Shown one piece after another: positions 44,451 to 53,006 of a DNA stretch of 64,000 bases. The position numbers and the translations under genes were made by a program. The notes under the pieces were generated by a model. It was given only the letters and a program-made list of their open reading frames with translations, was not told the origin of the DNA and did not search any database. The DNA is from Phaeobacter sp. G2 (lineage in GTDB: Bacteria > Pseudomonadota > Alphaproteobacteria > Rhodobacterales > Rhodobacteraceae), in assembly GCA_025163595.1 (NCBI GenBank), contig CP104100.1:2480001-2544000 (forward strand), written 5' to 3'. Positions within the stretch are counted from its first letter, which is position 1, and each line of letters starts with the position of its first letter.

Positions 44451-45269
44451 ATGCTGAAAGAATATTCAGACCTGATTGCATCTGAGTTGAGCGAAGGTAC
44501 GGGTGCGTCTGTCGCTTTGAGCATCGTGGCCTCTGGCATGCGGTCGGGTTTGGATATTTGGTTCCAAGATTTGCAAAAACGACAGGGGCCGATTGTCGAA
44601 CTCCGCCCTCACGGTCTGAAAGCTCATCAGGTGCAACTTCGGTTCGGGAATTTCTCAAGGCAGATTTTGAAGCAAATCTCCGAAGCTCCTGCGGAAGACA
44701 TCCAGCTGGCACGATCCCTCCTGACCAGCATCAGAGTTGACGCCAACGTGGAAATTCTTGGTCAGAGCCTTGAATGTTGGACGGTTGATGATGGCAGTTT
44801 CACGATAACAGCCACCCTCAGACATGAGACCACGGCAGGGGGCAGTGATGCGATCGTCGCTACATGCCAGGAAGTTATTGTGCCCCTTATGGCTGCAATG
44901 GCGGAATTGATTGGCTACGACGAAATAGTCCCTGAGGACACGCAAGGAGAATTGGAGGGAGCTCTTACCCTCGCGCTTGTTCGAAAGCGAGAGAGAAACC
45001 CGAGAAACAGGCTCCTGTGCCTCAGAGTGCACGGCCACAAGTGCTTTTGCTGCGGGTTTAAACCGCAATTCAAATATGGGGCTTCGGGCAAAATTCTCGA
45101 GGTACACCACCTGCAACCAGTATCTCAGTTGTCCGAGGAGAAGCGCTACGATCCAAACACGGACCTTGTTCCTCTTTGCCCGAATTGCCACCGAGCAGTC
45201 CATACACGGCGCCTCACGCCATATTCAATCGAAGAACTGACGAGTATGATGGAAACGAATGCGCACTGA
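44451..45269 (+). CDS. HNH endonuclease with unknown N-terminal domain
   Basis: 272 residues. The C-terminal 80 form a McrA-like HNH domain: CFCCGFKPQFKYG, then ILEVHHLQPVSQL (catalytic His), DLVPLCPNCHRAVH, with two Cys-x-x-Cys pairs binding zinc. The first 180 residues have no motif I recognise (VELRPHGLKAHQVQLRFGNF ... DDGSFTITATLRHE); they may recognise DNA or a partner. It starts 9 bp after the ATPase gene and overlaps the helicase gene by 11 bp. It is the best candidate for the DNA-cutting subunit. Confidence 0.87.
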   Translation: MLKEYSDLIASELSEGTGASVALSIVASGMRSGLDIWFQDLQKRQGPIVELRPHGLKAHQVQLRFGNFSRQILKQISEAPAEDIQLARSLLTSIRVDANVEILGQSLECWTVDDGSFTITATLRHETTAGGSDAIVATCQEVIVPLMAAMAELIGYDEIVPEDTQGELEGALTLALVRKRERNPRNRLLCLRVHGHKCFCCGFKPQFKYGASGKILEVHHLQPVSQLSEEKRYDPNTDLVPLCPNCHRAVHTRRLTPYSIEELTSMMETNAH

Positions 45270-47088
45270 TGTGAATTCACTTCCCGAAAAATATGTTGAT
45301 CTTCCGGATACTCTCCCAGAGGGCATTCGTTTGAGTGATCGTGTCCTTGATCCAGTGGTCATCATCGACAAGGAAGATGGGAAACTCGTCGCAAAAATGG
45401 CCGGGCGCCGAACAGTAAAAGGTAAAGAAAAACTGATACTTGCGTTCGGCAATGAATTCGACTGGGTTCTTGATGACAAGACCATTCGCCCGTTGCCTCA
45501 TGATGCTTTGGAGTTGCTGAGAGCTTCCATGGACGTGGATCATGACGGAAGTGTTGGATACGGAGAGCTCCGCCAGCACATCGCCTCATCGGATGGTTCC
45601 TTGAGCATCCAACTCACCGATGCAGCGGGGCAATCGGGATCGGAATCCGCTTCCCGATATCCAGACGTGCTGAAAATGCCCGGCTTAAATGCTGAATTGT
45701 ACCCTTACCAAGCCAAAGGCGTAGCCTGGATGTGGGAAACCGTCCAAGCTCACGGAGGATTGATCCTCGCAGACGAAATGGGCCTTGGGAAAACTCTGCA
45801 AATCATTGCTCTGCTCGTGAAGGAGCCCCCTCCAGAGCATTCACCGGCTTTGATCATATGCCCTACCAGCCTTATTGCGAACTGGGTCCGAGAAATCGAA
45901 AGATTTGCACCCTCCCTGTCGACCCTCGTTCACCGCGGCGCCTATCGAACAGGTGTGTTCACCGGCCTGCAGAGTGCTCAGGTAGTTATCACCACGTATG
46001 ACACGATGGTGAACGACGTCGCGATTTTTTCCGCATTTGAATGGTCTTGGGTAATTTGTGACGAGGCTCAGGCTATCAAGAACCCGGCCTCCGGCCGGAG
46101 GAATTGCGTTGCGACCATTCCTCGCGCCCGGACTGTTCCCATGACAGGGACTCCTGTCGAAAATAGCCTTGTGGACCTATGGTCACTGGCCGACTTCGCC
46201 ATTCCCGGTCTTCTCGGCACATTGTCTGATTTTGAGGCCAATTTCCCTGATGGGATCGAGACGGCGGCAGAAGTCGCAAAAATCGTCGAACCGGTCATGC
46301 TGAAACGTCGTATCGCAGACGTAGCCGACGATCTTCCAGAGCGTATAGATATCGAGATGCCTCTGGAAATGGAGAGTGCTCTCGTTGAGCATTACAACGC
46401 GGTACGGGAAGCCACTCTGGAGAAATATCCAGTCGCCGGGGCGCTCGTCGCCACCCTGCAGCTGCAGTTGGTGTGTGCACACCCTTGGCTACGTGCATCC
46501 GGCACCGATGTCACTGACACCGACACCGAAAATGCCAACATCGTTGAAGTTGTAGATCTTCCGCTGATCAACACCAAGATGGAGCAAACAGTCCGATTGA
46601 TCCGAGAGGCTTTCGCGACAGGCCGGAAAGTCTTGGTTTTCGCCCTGTTCAATCGTCTCGGGGATTTGCTTCAGCAAGCGGCTCCCGACCTTTCTGACGC
46701 CTATTGGGGAGCAATCAACGGAGGAACACCGCAAGCAGACCGACAAGACATAATCGATGAATTCTCTGCCGAGGAGGGCCCGGCCATTTTGGTGTTGAAC
46801 CCGAAGGCTGCCGGAGCAGGCTTGAACATCACTGCCGCGACCGTCGTCATTCACATGACACCAGTCTGGAACCCTGCTTTGGAAGCTCAGGCAAGCGCAA
46901 GGGCACACCGAAGAGGGCAGACACTGCCGGTCACTATTTACCACCTTTATTACGAGGATACTGTCGAAAGGATTATGCTTGATCGATCGGCCTGGAAAAA
47001 CAAAATGGGCAACGAGATAACCCCGGTGTCTACAAGAGATGATGAAGACTTGAAGAATGCACTGAACATCAGGCCGCAATTACCATGA
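45259..47088 (+). CDS. SNF2-family helicase/translocase
   Basis: 609 residues. Motif I ILADEMGLGKTLQ, Ia IICPTSLIANWVRE, II WVICDEAQAIKN, III PMTGTPVENSLVDLWS, V VLNPKAAGAGLNITAA and VI QASARAHRRGQTLPVTIYHL are all present, so the motor should be active. About 160 N-terminal residues precede the helicase core. It probably moves along DNA and delivers or remodels the nuclease and clamp proteins of the operon. Start and end overlap neighbouring genes. Confidence 0.93.
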   Translation: MRTDVNSLPEKYVDLPDTLPEGIRLSDRVLDPVVIIDKEDGKLVAKMAGRRTVKGKEKLILAFGNEFDWVLDDKTIRPLPHDALELLRASMDVDHDGSVGYGELRQHIASSDGSLSIQLTDAAGQSGSESASRYPDVLKMPGLNAELYPYQAKGVAWMWETVQAHGGLILADEMGLGKTLQIIALLVKEPPPEHSPALIICPTSLIANWVREIERFAPSLSTLVHRGAYRTGVFTGLQSAQVVITTYDTMVNDVAIFSAFEWSWVICDEAQAIKNPASGRRNCVATIPRARTVPMTGTPVENSLVDLWSLADFAIPGLLGTLSDFEANFPDGIETAAEVAKIVEPVMLKRRIADVADDLPERIDIEMPLEMESALVEHYNAVREATLEKYPVAGALVATLQLQLVCAHPWLRASGTDVTDTDTENANIVEVVDLPLINTKMEQTVRLIREAFATGRKVLVFALFNRLGDLLQQAAPDLSDAYWGAINGGTPQADRQDIIDEFSAEEGPAILVLNPKAAGAGLNITAATVVIHMTPVWNPALEAQASARAHRRGQTLPVTIYHLYYEDTVERIMLDRSAWKNKMGNEITPVSTRDDEDLKNALNIRPQLP

Positions 47089-47519
47089 CGAAAAAGACTT
47101 ACAGAAAAACCCTGAGCGCCAATGATGCCGGCGAGACGAAGAGCCACCAATCCGGAATGCTCATTCCCAAGGCGGACCACGAGTTCAGGGCATTCCTCGG
47201 AGAACTGGATCCCGCAACAAAAAACCCTCGGAGAACGATATCTTGTCTTGATGAACACGGTGAGGAGGTTGATTTGCAGTTTGTTTATTACAACAACAAA
47301 CTCCACGACGAAAAAGGCACCCGAAATGAGTTCAGGCTTACCTGTTTGACCGGGTATCTGCGACGGTCTGGGGCAAAATCCGGTGACGAATTGGAGCTTT
47401 CCAAGGACGAAGGCCAGAATTTATTCAATTTACGGCTTATAACAAATTCTCACTCTGACGCAGTCACGGGTGAGACATCCAATCGAATTGTGCTGAGAGG
47501 ATGGAGAAGAATTCATTGA
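47085..47519 (+). CDS. EcoRII-N-like DNA-binding domain protein
   Basis: 144 residues. The sequence KTLSANDAGETKSHQSGMLIPK, split as YRKTLSANDAGETKSHQSG and MLIPKADHEFRAFL, followed by LQFVYYNNKLHDEKGTRNEF and RLTCLTGYLRR, matches the effector-site (N-terminal, B3-like) domain of the EcoRII restriction enzyme, which reads CCWGG. The EcoRII catalytic domain is absent, so this is a free reader module. It ends in RIVLRGWRRIH, a tail shared with the next protein. ATGA overlap with the SNF2 gene. Confidence 0.75.
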   Translation: MTKKTYRKTLSANDAGETKSHQSGMLIPKADHEFRAFLGELDPATKNPRRTISCLDEHGEEVDLQFVYYNNKLHDEKGTRNEFRLTCLTGYLRRSGAKSGDELELSKDEGQNLFNLRLITNSHSDAVTGETSNRIVLRGWRRIH

Positions 47520-49759
47520 ATTTTATTCAGGACACGGAGCAAGGATTGCTCAAAGACAAACCTCACCAACTGGCCATTCCAACGCGAATGAGCCATCGAC
47601 ACCTTCATTTGTCGCCCGGAACGAGCACTCTGCTCGAAAGCCATGGTTACTTTGTTCTCGAAGATCTCGAGAGCGCACTTTCCTCCGCCACTTTACAACA
47701 AGAGGCAAAGGAAGCGCTCCTTGCCAACTTACTTAGACTTGTTTCCTGTGTCCATGGAGCCAGTGTAGACTGGATTGAATACTACGAGGGGTGCGATGAC
47801 GGGTTCCATGAACTTTTTTTTGTTTGTCCTGAATTCGCCGGTATTAACTCGGAGAACCCACTGTTTGCGGTCAACAGAAAGTCATTCGGAAACGCTGGTG
47901 TAATGTTTGAAAGGGAGGGCTTGAATAGTTTTGGAGAATTGCTTGATGCACTTAGGATCGGCATATCACCACTCCCTTCTGGTTTGGGAGCCAAGAAGTT
48001 GGCGGCATTCTGGAAGCAGCTTCTTTCTTTGGCAAAGGATGTTCGCTCAGACAGTTCCGTCCTGTCTCGTCTCGCTGCGTTGCATCCACTGGTGTCCAGG
48101 CATCCTAAGGGCGCCCCCTCACAGGAAGAACCTGAAATTACTTTGGTTCTCAGTGAACAGGCTCGGAGACTGACAATCGGGTGCCTTCACCTTGGGCCAA
48201 AAACCAAGAAACTTATGGAGAGCGGTCTGGAAACCATTGGAGATCTTGCCTCAGCCCCGCAGTCAGCACTTTTGGATATTCCCAGCATGGGAAAGACAAC
48301 CACCAACCGGATTGATCGGGCTTTGACGGCGCTTGCTGAATCCCAAAACCCGGATGGATCGATCGACTGGGAAGCTTACTGCGAGGGAATGGACGTTGGA
48401 CTGTTCCCTGAAGAACCTCAAAAAGGCAGCTTCTCCCAAATCCTTGCCGACCTCCCTGCGGTTCTAAAAAGCGTCTTTGAGATCTGCGAAAGCGAAGAGG
48501 ATGGTATCATTCTCGTAAACAGGGTCATGGCTCCGCCCAAGGAAAGGCTGAGCCTTGAGGCGGTCAGCGATCTTTTCGTTGAAAAGGTGACAAGGGAAAG
48601 GGTTAGACAAAAAGAAGCTAAAATCCTAACACGTCTGGCCAACGCACTGATCCATGATGACTACGCAAATGCGTCCTACAGATTCCGCCCGGAGTTTTCA
48701 GAACCATGGAAAGCTGCCGCTGAGTACTTTTCAGAATCGGATGACGACATTTCCTTCATTGATTTTGTCAACGGTCTTGAAAAGGCGTGGTCCGTACCGA
48801 GGCGTGATTTTGCATCCGCCCTGCCTCTTGTAACTGCGATTGTTACTGGAGAGCTTGCGGCCGGGAAGGAGTTTCAGTCATCGGTCCTCTTTGACACTAC
48901 CCCGTTCAAAAAGGGCGATCACCCGGTCGTTGAGCTCCCCTTGAAGCTACTTCAGGTACACAAATCGGCAGCGGCACTTCAAGAACAGGGCTATGCGACT
49001 GTTGGTGAGTTTCTAACTGCGATAAAGAGTGGAACCCTATCTGCTTCAGACAACTCGCACACCCGCCGTGTGTATGACAGCATTCGGATGCTGGCCAAGT
49101 GCACCTATCCTGATGGGCTGGTCGATTGGTGGAAATATACGGATTTGGTGGAAGTGGCCTTGCTTCCGATATTCGATGTAAATGATCCGCTGTGCTTCCT
49201 CGAAAGTATAATTCCGACAACCGCTTCCGTTTTGGACTCTCGGAAAATTTCGGCGCATGCAGCGGATGTCTTCACCCGGCGCTCTTCCGTTGCACTGTTG
49301 GACAGGCCAACCACCGAGGCTCTTGCTTTAGACTTGGGCAGTTACGGCTCATCGATCAAACGCATAGAAACGGATCTGTTGAGCTTTCTGAGGGATGTGT
49401 ACATTGGCCAGAACCTTTCAATATCCACGGTGCACCTCAGTGCTGCATTCCTGATGCACTGGGCTTTTGTCGCTGAGTGCTTTGAAATGGCCGATGGTGA
49501 CACAAGCTTCGCCTCAGACTTGTTGGCTACCGGATGGAAAATCGAAAAAGAACAAATCTCGCCGTATCTGCCTGCCATTGTTGCTATCGTAACCGGATAC
49601 CCAATGGGCAGGCTTGGTCGGTACACCAAACTGTGGTCGGCCGATGCTCAGACAGCCAAGCACGACATTCGGGGTTTCCCAGACATTCAGGAGGAAGAAG
49701 ACGTCGAGGACTTCGCTCCGCAGAGAATTCTCCTTCGAGGCTTTCGAAGAAGCCACTGA
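47501..49759 (+). CDS. 752-residue RNAP alpha-CTD/sigma-4-like repeat protein
   Basis: Not recognised as a named family. Three or four modules resemble the HhH fold of the RNA polymerase alpha C-terminal domain (residues about 33-95, 127-178, 223-280 and 479-533); the clearest is LTIGCLHLGPKTKKLMESGL followed by ETIGDLASAPQSALLDIPSM and GKTTTNRIDRALTA. Three are followed by a conserved DWxxYxEG-type motif. Residues about 348-380 (LSLEAVSDLFVEKVTRERVR, QKEAKILTRL) look like the sigma-70 region 4 helix-turn-helix. The last residues are RILLRGFRRSH, nearly the tail of the preceding protein. It overlaps that gene by 19 bp and ends the operon. It may target DNA or host RNA polymerase; function unknown. 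Confidence 0.75.
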   Translation: MEKNSLNFIQDTEQGLLKDKPHQLAIPTRMSHRHLHLSPGTSTLLESHGYFVLEDLESALSSATLQQEAKEALLANLLRLVSCVHGASVDWIEYYEGCDDGFHELFFVCPEFAGINSENPLFAVNRKSFGNAGVMFEREGLNSFGELLDALRIGISPLPSGLGAKKLAAFWKQLLSLAKDVRSDSSVLSRLAALHPLVSRHPKGAPSQEEPEITLVLSEQARRLTIGCLHLGPKTKKLMESGLETIGDLASAPQSALLDIPSMGKTTTNRIDRALTALAESQNPDGSIDWEAYCEGMDVGLFPEEPQKGSFSQILADLPAVLKSVFEICESEEDGIILVNRVMAPPKERLSLEAVSDLFVEKVTRERVRQKEAKILTRLANALIHDDYANASYRFRPEFSEPWKAAAEYFSESDDDISFIDFVNGLEKAWSVPRRDFASALPLVTAIVTGELAAGKEFQSSVLFDTTPFKKGDHPVVELPLKLLQVHKSAAALQEQGYATVGEFLTAIKSGTLSASDNSHTRRVYDSIRMLAKCTYPDGLVDWWKYTDLVEVALLPIFDVNDPLCFLESIIPTTASVLDSRKISAHAADVFTRRSSVALLDRPTTEALALDLGSYGSSIKRIETDLLSFLRDVYIGQNLSISTVHLSAAFLMHWAFVAECFEMADGDTSFASDLLATGWKIEKEQISPYLPAIVAIVTGYPMGRLGRYTKLWSADAQTAKHDIRGFPDIQEEEDVEDFAPQRILLRGFRRSH

Positions 49760-49851
49760 AAGCCGAGGTATCACCGAGAACCGGCTGTGTCTCTTCCGAA
49801 ATCTCGCCGAAAATACCGGGGCAGTTCTCAGTGACAATCAACATGTCGAGC

Positions 49852-50484
49852 CTATGCCGGGGGCTTCAGATCATGATCAAAGGCTTTCTGCACATTTCCT
49901 GCGAGAAAGCCTCTGACAATCTCAACAAACCTGCCCTCGAGGTCAGCGTCATTACCAAACTGGGCGATTTGTGCATTTAGGTCAGCAATCACCACATCTT
50001 TGGCCGCAGACTGTTTTGTAAGATCATGGTTCTTTTCCTCCTGGGCTGCGTGTGATACCTCATGCTCGACGATCTGTGCTTCGAGATCCAGTATACGGCG
50101 GCGGAATACGCGCAGATCGGCTTCGAGTTCTGCCTCTCGTTTTTGGCTTTCCATGCTCAATTGATCAAATTGCACGGCAAGCACAGTCGTCACGGCACTC
50201 GCAACCTCGTTGCCGACGCCGACCGCCGCATCCTTCGCCGAGGCAGGGAGCTTAGCCTCCAGCAACCTTGCCTTTTCTTCGGCTCTGACGCGGGAAATGC
50301 GTTGGACCTCGGCATCGAGGATGGTCACGTCAATGCCGGGCGAAACGCCGAGTTCTTCGTGCATGACTTCTTTCACAGAGGCTCCGTCGGCGACATCACC
50401 ACGAGCTTCGACCCGATCGATTGCGTCCTCCACCTGTTCTGCAGTATATTTCCGAGGGCGGCCGCCTTTGTTTTTTGCTGACAC
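49852..50484 (-). CDS. KfrA-like DNA-binding coiled-coil protein
   Basis: 210 residues. The N-terminal 60 (NKGGRPRKYTAEQVEDAIDR then ASVKEVMHEELG) match the KfrA N-terminal DNA-binding domain; the rest is a long coiled coil (ESQKREAELEADLRVFRRRI, LDLEAQIVEHEVSHAAQEEK). KfrA proteins are plasmid-borne regulators and segregation aids, so part of the island may derive from a plasmid or conjugative element. It converges on the defence-type operon. Confidence 0.8.
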   Translation of the reverse strand: MSAKNKGGRPRKYTAEQVEDAIDRVEARGDVADGASVKEVMHEELGVSPGIDVTILDAEVQRISRVRAEEKARLLEAKLPASAKDAAVGVGNEVASAVTTVLAVQFDQLSMESQKREAELEADLRVFRRRILDLEAQIVEHEVSHAAQEEKNHDLTKQSAAKDVVIADLNAQIAQFGNDADLEGRFVEIVRGFLAGNVQKAFDHDLKPPA

Positions 50485-50620
50485 TGATTTTCCTTTCCTG
50501 TGTGGTTTCTGAAAAGGTTTCGGAAACTTTATTTCGGAAACCTAACGCCGGGGCGATACAAGTAAGATCGGTTCATTTGCGGTGGCACAAAAACTCCATG
50601 CGCTGAAAATTTCATTATTT

Positions 50621-51784
50621 TTATGGTGGGGCCAAGCGGGCGGCGAAGCCGGGCCACAAGCATGATGCCTGCGACAGGGCTCGACTACTTGGCGCGAAGA
50701 CAACTGCAGGCGTGGCGCGCCCACCGTGAGCATCCCGGAACAACTCGATGCGCGTCATCGGCCATGAATATCTCGTAGCAATGCGACCGATCAGGTTCAG
50801 GACGTCGATCGTCTTTCGACCCCGCCGAAATTCCTTGGCGGCGTTCACGCTGGTGAAATCTTCTGATAAATCGGCTGCAAGGCCGACGGCCGAAACTCGG
50901 GTCCCGCAGACCGGACGACCCATGGTTGCACGCAGGGCACGATCCATACGAAGATACCCTGTAAGATCCGATTCATCTTCAAGGTCGCGATAAAGGGCGT
51001 CGAGAGTGGTTAGTTTTGAGATCGGAAGATTAAGCAGCGGCATGCTGGACAGAACAACAACGCGCTTGGGCTGGTCGGGCGATACAAGGCGGAGCCGTGC
51101 GATCGCTTGCAGGGTCCCACACTCACGAGTCTGTCGCAGGACTGCCTCAACCCGCCGGTCTGGATGTGATCGAACCTTTGCTGCCCGCAAGGAGCCGTCT
51201 TGCCATATCCGGGCAGTCTCCTGCTCTGGAAGTGGACCGCCTGTGAATTGCCTAAGCGGTTCTTCGGTATCACAAAACAGGCTACGGGCTTGCTTCTCGA
51301 TATCGTGGATTCCGGGTTGTAGGCGACCCACGATCACAATGGTCTGATAGCGCTCGTAATCATTGACACCAAGCATCTTCGGGCCGAACCAGCGCGGCGT
51401 TGCGCCGATCAGATCCCGCCGAAGATCGTCATCAAGGTTGTCACCCACCGGCTGCCCAGCATCTTCGTGAAGCCTTGTGAGTACTGACTTTGTCGCCACC
51501 ACGAGGACGCCGCTGCCATCGGCTCGGGCGACTTCACGGTCGATGATCGCGAGGATCTTTGCTCTGCGAACTGTGCCAGCCAAAGTATCGAGCAACCAGC
51601 TGTCAGACAATGTTCGATCGGAGATCTGGACGACCTGGGCTTGTGGCCTGGTTTCAATCTTCACGAAATCGGTTCCTGGCGCTAACCTTTCTGCAATCGT
51701 CTCATCTGCATCCGCGTCGATCATGAGAAGCGGCGCGTCGCGCTTGATTTTTGTGACCCTATATACCCGGATGATCTGTCGCAT
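50621..51784 (-). CDS. helicase-like protein, C-terminal half (after in-frame TGA)
   Basis: 387 residues. The start is a Met 14 codons after a TGA that ends the upstream ORF in the same frame. The beginning RDAPLLMIDADADETIAERL, then QVVQISDRTLSDSW, resembles the second half of helicase-type proteins of plasmids and islands. Later parts (YERYQTIVIVGRLQPGIHDI, KRVVVLSSMPLLNLPISKLT) have no clear motif. Together with the next entry it would make one protein of about 725 residues. Confidence 0.6.
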   Translation of the reverse strand: MRQIIRVYRVTKIKRDAPLLMIDADADETIAERLAPGTDFVKIETRPQAQVVQISDRTLSDSWLLDTLAGTVRRAKILAIIDREVARADGSGVLVVATKSVLTRLHEDAGQPVGDNLDDDLRRDLIGATPRWFGPKMLGVNDYERYQTIVIVGRLQPGIHDIEKQARSLFCDTEEPLRQFTGGPLPEQETARIWQDGSLRAAKVRSHPDRRVEAVLRQTRECGTLQAIARLRLVSPDQPKRVVVLSSMPLLNLPISKLTTLDALYRDLEDESDLTGYLRMDRALRATMGRPVCGTRVSAVGLAADLSEDFTSVNAAKEFRRGRKTIDVLNLIGRIATRYSWPMTRIELFRDAHGGRATPAVVFAPSSRALSQASCLWPGFAARLAPP

Positions 51785-51826
51785 CCCGGATGAGCATGGT
51801 TGATCCTCAAGAGTCAGCCTGTTCGG

Positions 51827-52801
51827 TCAGAGCGCCTCCTCCGAGGCGAGTAAGTCGAACAACGCCTGCCTCTTTCGTGACGCAAACAGCGCAAACCGAT
51901 CATACCTTTTGACCATAAACTCAACCCGCGCGATGCTGTCCTGCGGCATGATATCGAGATTTTCTCTGGATGCGGTTTCTCCTTTTGAAAGCAATTCAAG
52001 TTTGTCTTTGTTGACCCCAAGGGACATGAGAAGGTTCCGAACATCCGATCCATTTTGCAGCGCCGTGACGATGCCAGTTTTCGCGATAAGCAGATCAGAG
52101 AAAAGTTCACGCGGGTAACCTGGTTCCGGTGCGCGCAGGAATTCTTCGACGAAGATATCTGTGGACGAGCAGAGGATTGGCCATACTTTTTCATCGATGA
52201 TCCGGAACGCCGTGGGCGTATCGCGATCGACGGGAGTGTAGGCCTCAAGGTAGCTATGCGACAGAAAATGAATCTTCGGGCCTAAAGCGTCTTTCTGCAA
52301 GAGATACGGGCAGTCAAATGCGCATGGAGCCTCGACTAATTGGCCTCCCCGTTGCACGCGGCAAAGTGCTTGTGTCACGGATGGGACGAGGTTGGTTATG
52401 GCCTCGACAAGATCGGGGCGCTCGCACATCGGTTTTCCAGATATCGGGTTGGAAGCGAGACGCCCGCGGATGACGGAAATCGGCAGGGCACCGTCAAGTT
52501 CTTGCAAATCTGCCGCAGCGCGTTCAGCGAGAGCCAAAGTCGGCACATAGACAAGTATGTGGCCCCGGTTGAGTAAAGCCCGGCCATGCTTTGCCAGCAA
52601 GCGCAGGGCCGTACTCGTCTTGCCGACACCCGCGCTGACCTTGAGCGTCAGTGCCGGACAGTCCTCGCCATCTGTAATTTCACCTTCCGTGGCGTTGCGA
52701 ACAAATGCCTCCATTCGGGTTTGCAATTCACGCCGTGCCAGCGACGGCTCCTGCCATGCCGGAATGCCGTGATCGGCGGGAAAGTGATGTGTCTGCTTCA
52801 T
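51827..52801 (-). CDS. helicase-like ATPase, N-terminal half
   Basis: 324 residues from the ATG at 52801 (AGAAGGA site). A P-loop LKVSAGVGKTSTALRLL lies at about residue 55, LVYVPTLALAERAAADLQEL follows like motif Ia, and TAFRIIDEKVWPIL is a probable Walker B (DEK). A Cys/His segment (MCERPDLVEAI ... APCAFDCPYLLQKD) lies between. The ORF ends with TGA at 51827-51829, after which the same frame stays open to 50621, so the gene is either split or interrupted by a nonsense mutation. Confidence 0.65.
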   Translation of the reverse strand: MKQTHHFPADHGIPAWQEPSLARRELQTRMEAFVRNATEGEITDGEDCPALTLKVSAGVGKTSTALRLLAKHGRALLNRGHILVYVPTLALAERAAADLQELDGALPISVIRGRLASNPISGKPMCERPDLVEAITNLVPSVTQALCRVQRGGQLVEAPCAFDCPYLLQKDALGPKIHFLSHSYLEAYTPVDRDTPTAFRIIDEKVWPILCSSTDIFVEEFLRAPEPGYPRELFSDLLIAKTGIVTALQNGSDVRNLLMSLGVNKDKLELLSKGETASRENLDIMPQDSIARVEFMVKRYDRFALFASRKRQALFDLLASEEAL

Positions 52802-52890
52802 TTGATATCCTTCTGTTGGGAAGGATATTGTCCCCAGCATAGTCGCTTCAAAATGCAATCTGTCGCGACATCCGATGCGGTGTCGGACCA

Positions 52891-52944
52891 GCAATGGTGG
52901 GGGCGCTCAATTGATATATTTTGATAGGATACCCCCACCATTGC
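52891..52944. repeat. 13-bp perfect inverted repeat around an AT-rich spacer
   Basis: GCAATGGTGGGGG and CCCCCACCATTGC flank a 28-nt spacer containing TTGATATATTTTGATAGGAT. It lies between the divergent helicase-like gene and the double-HTH gene. A second palindrome, TGTCGCGACA, is at 52861-52870. Position and AT-rich centre suggest a regulatory operator or recombinase/replication site. Confidence 0.6.
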
Positions 52945-53006
52945 TTCAATTTTGAATGAGCAGTCCCGGTGACTAATTCCATTTCATCACAACAAGGGAG
53001 AATAAC

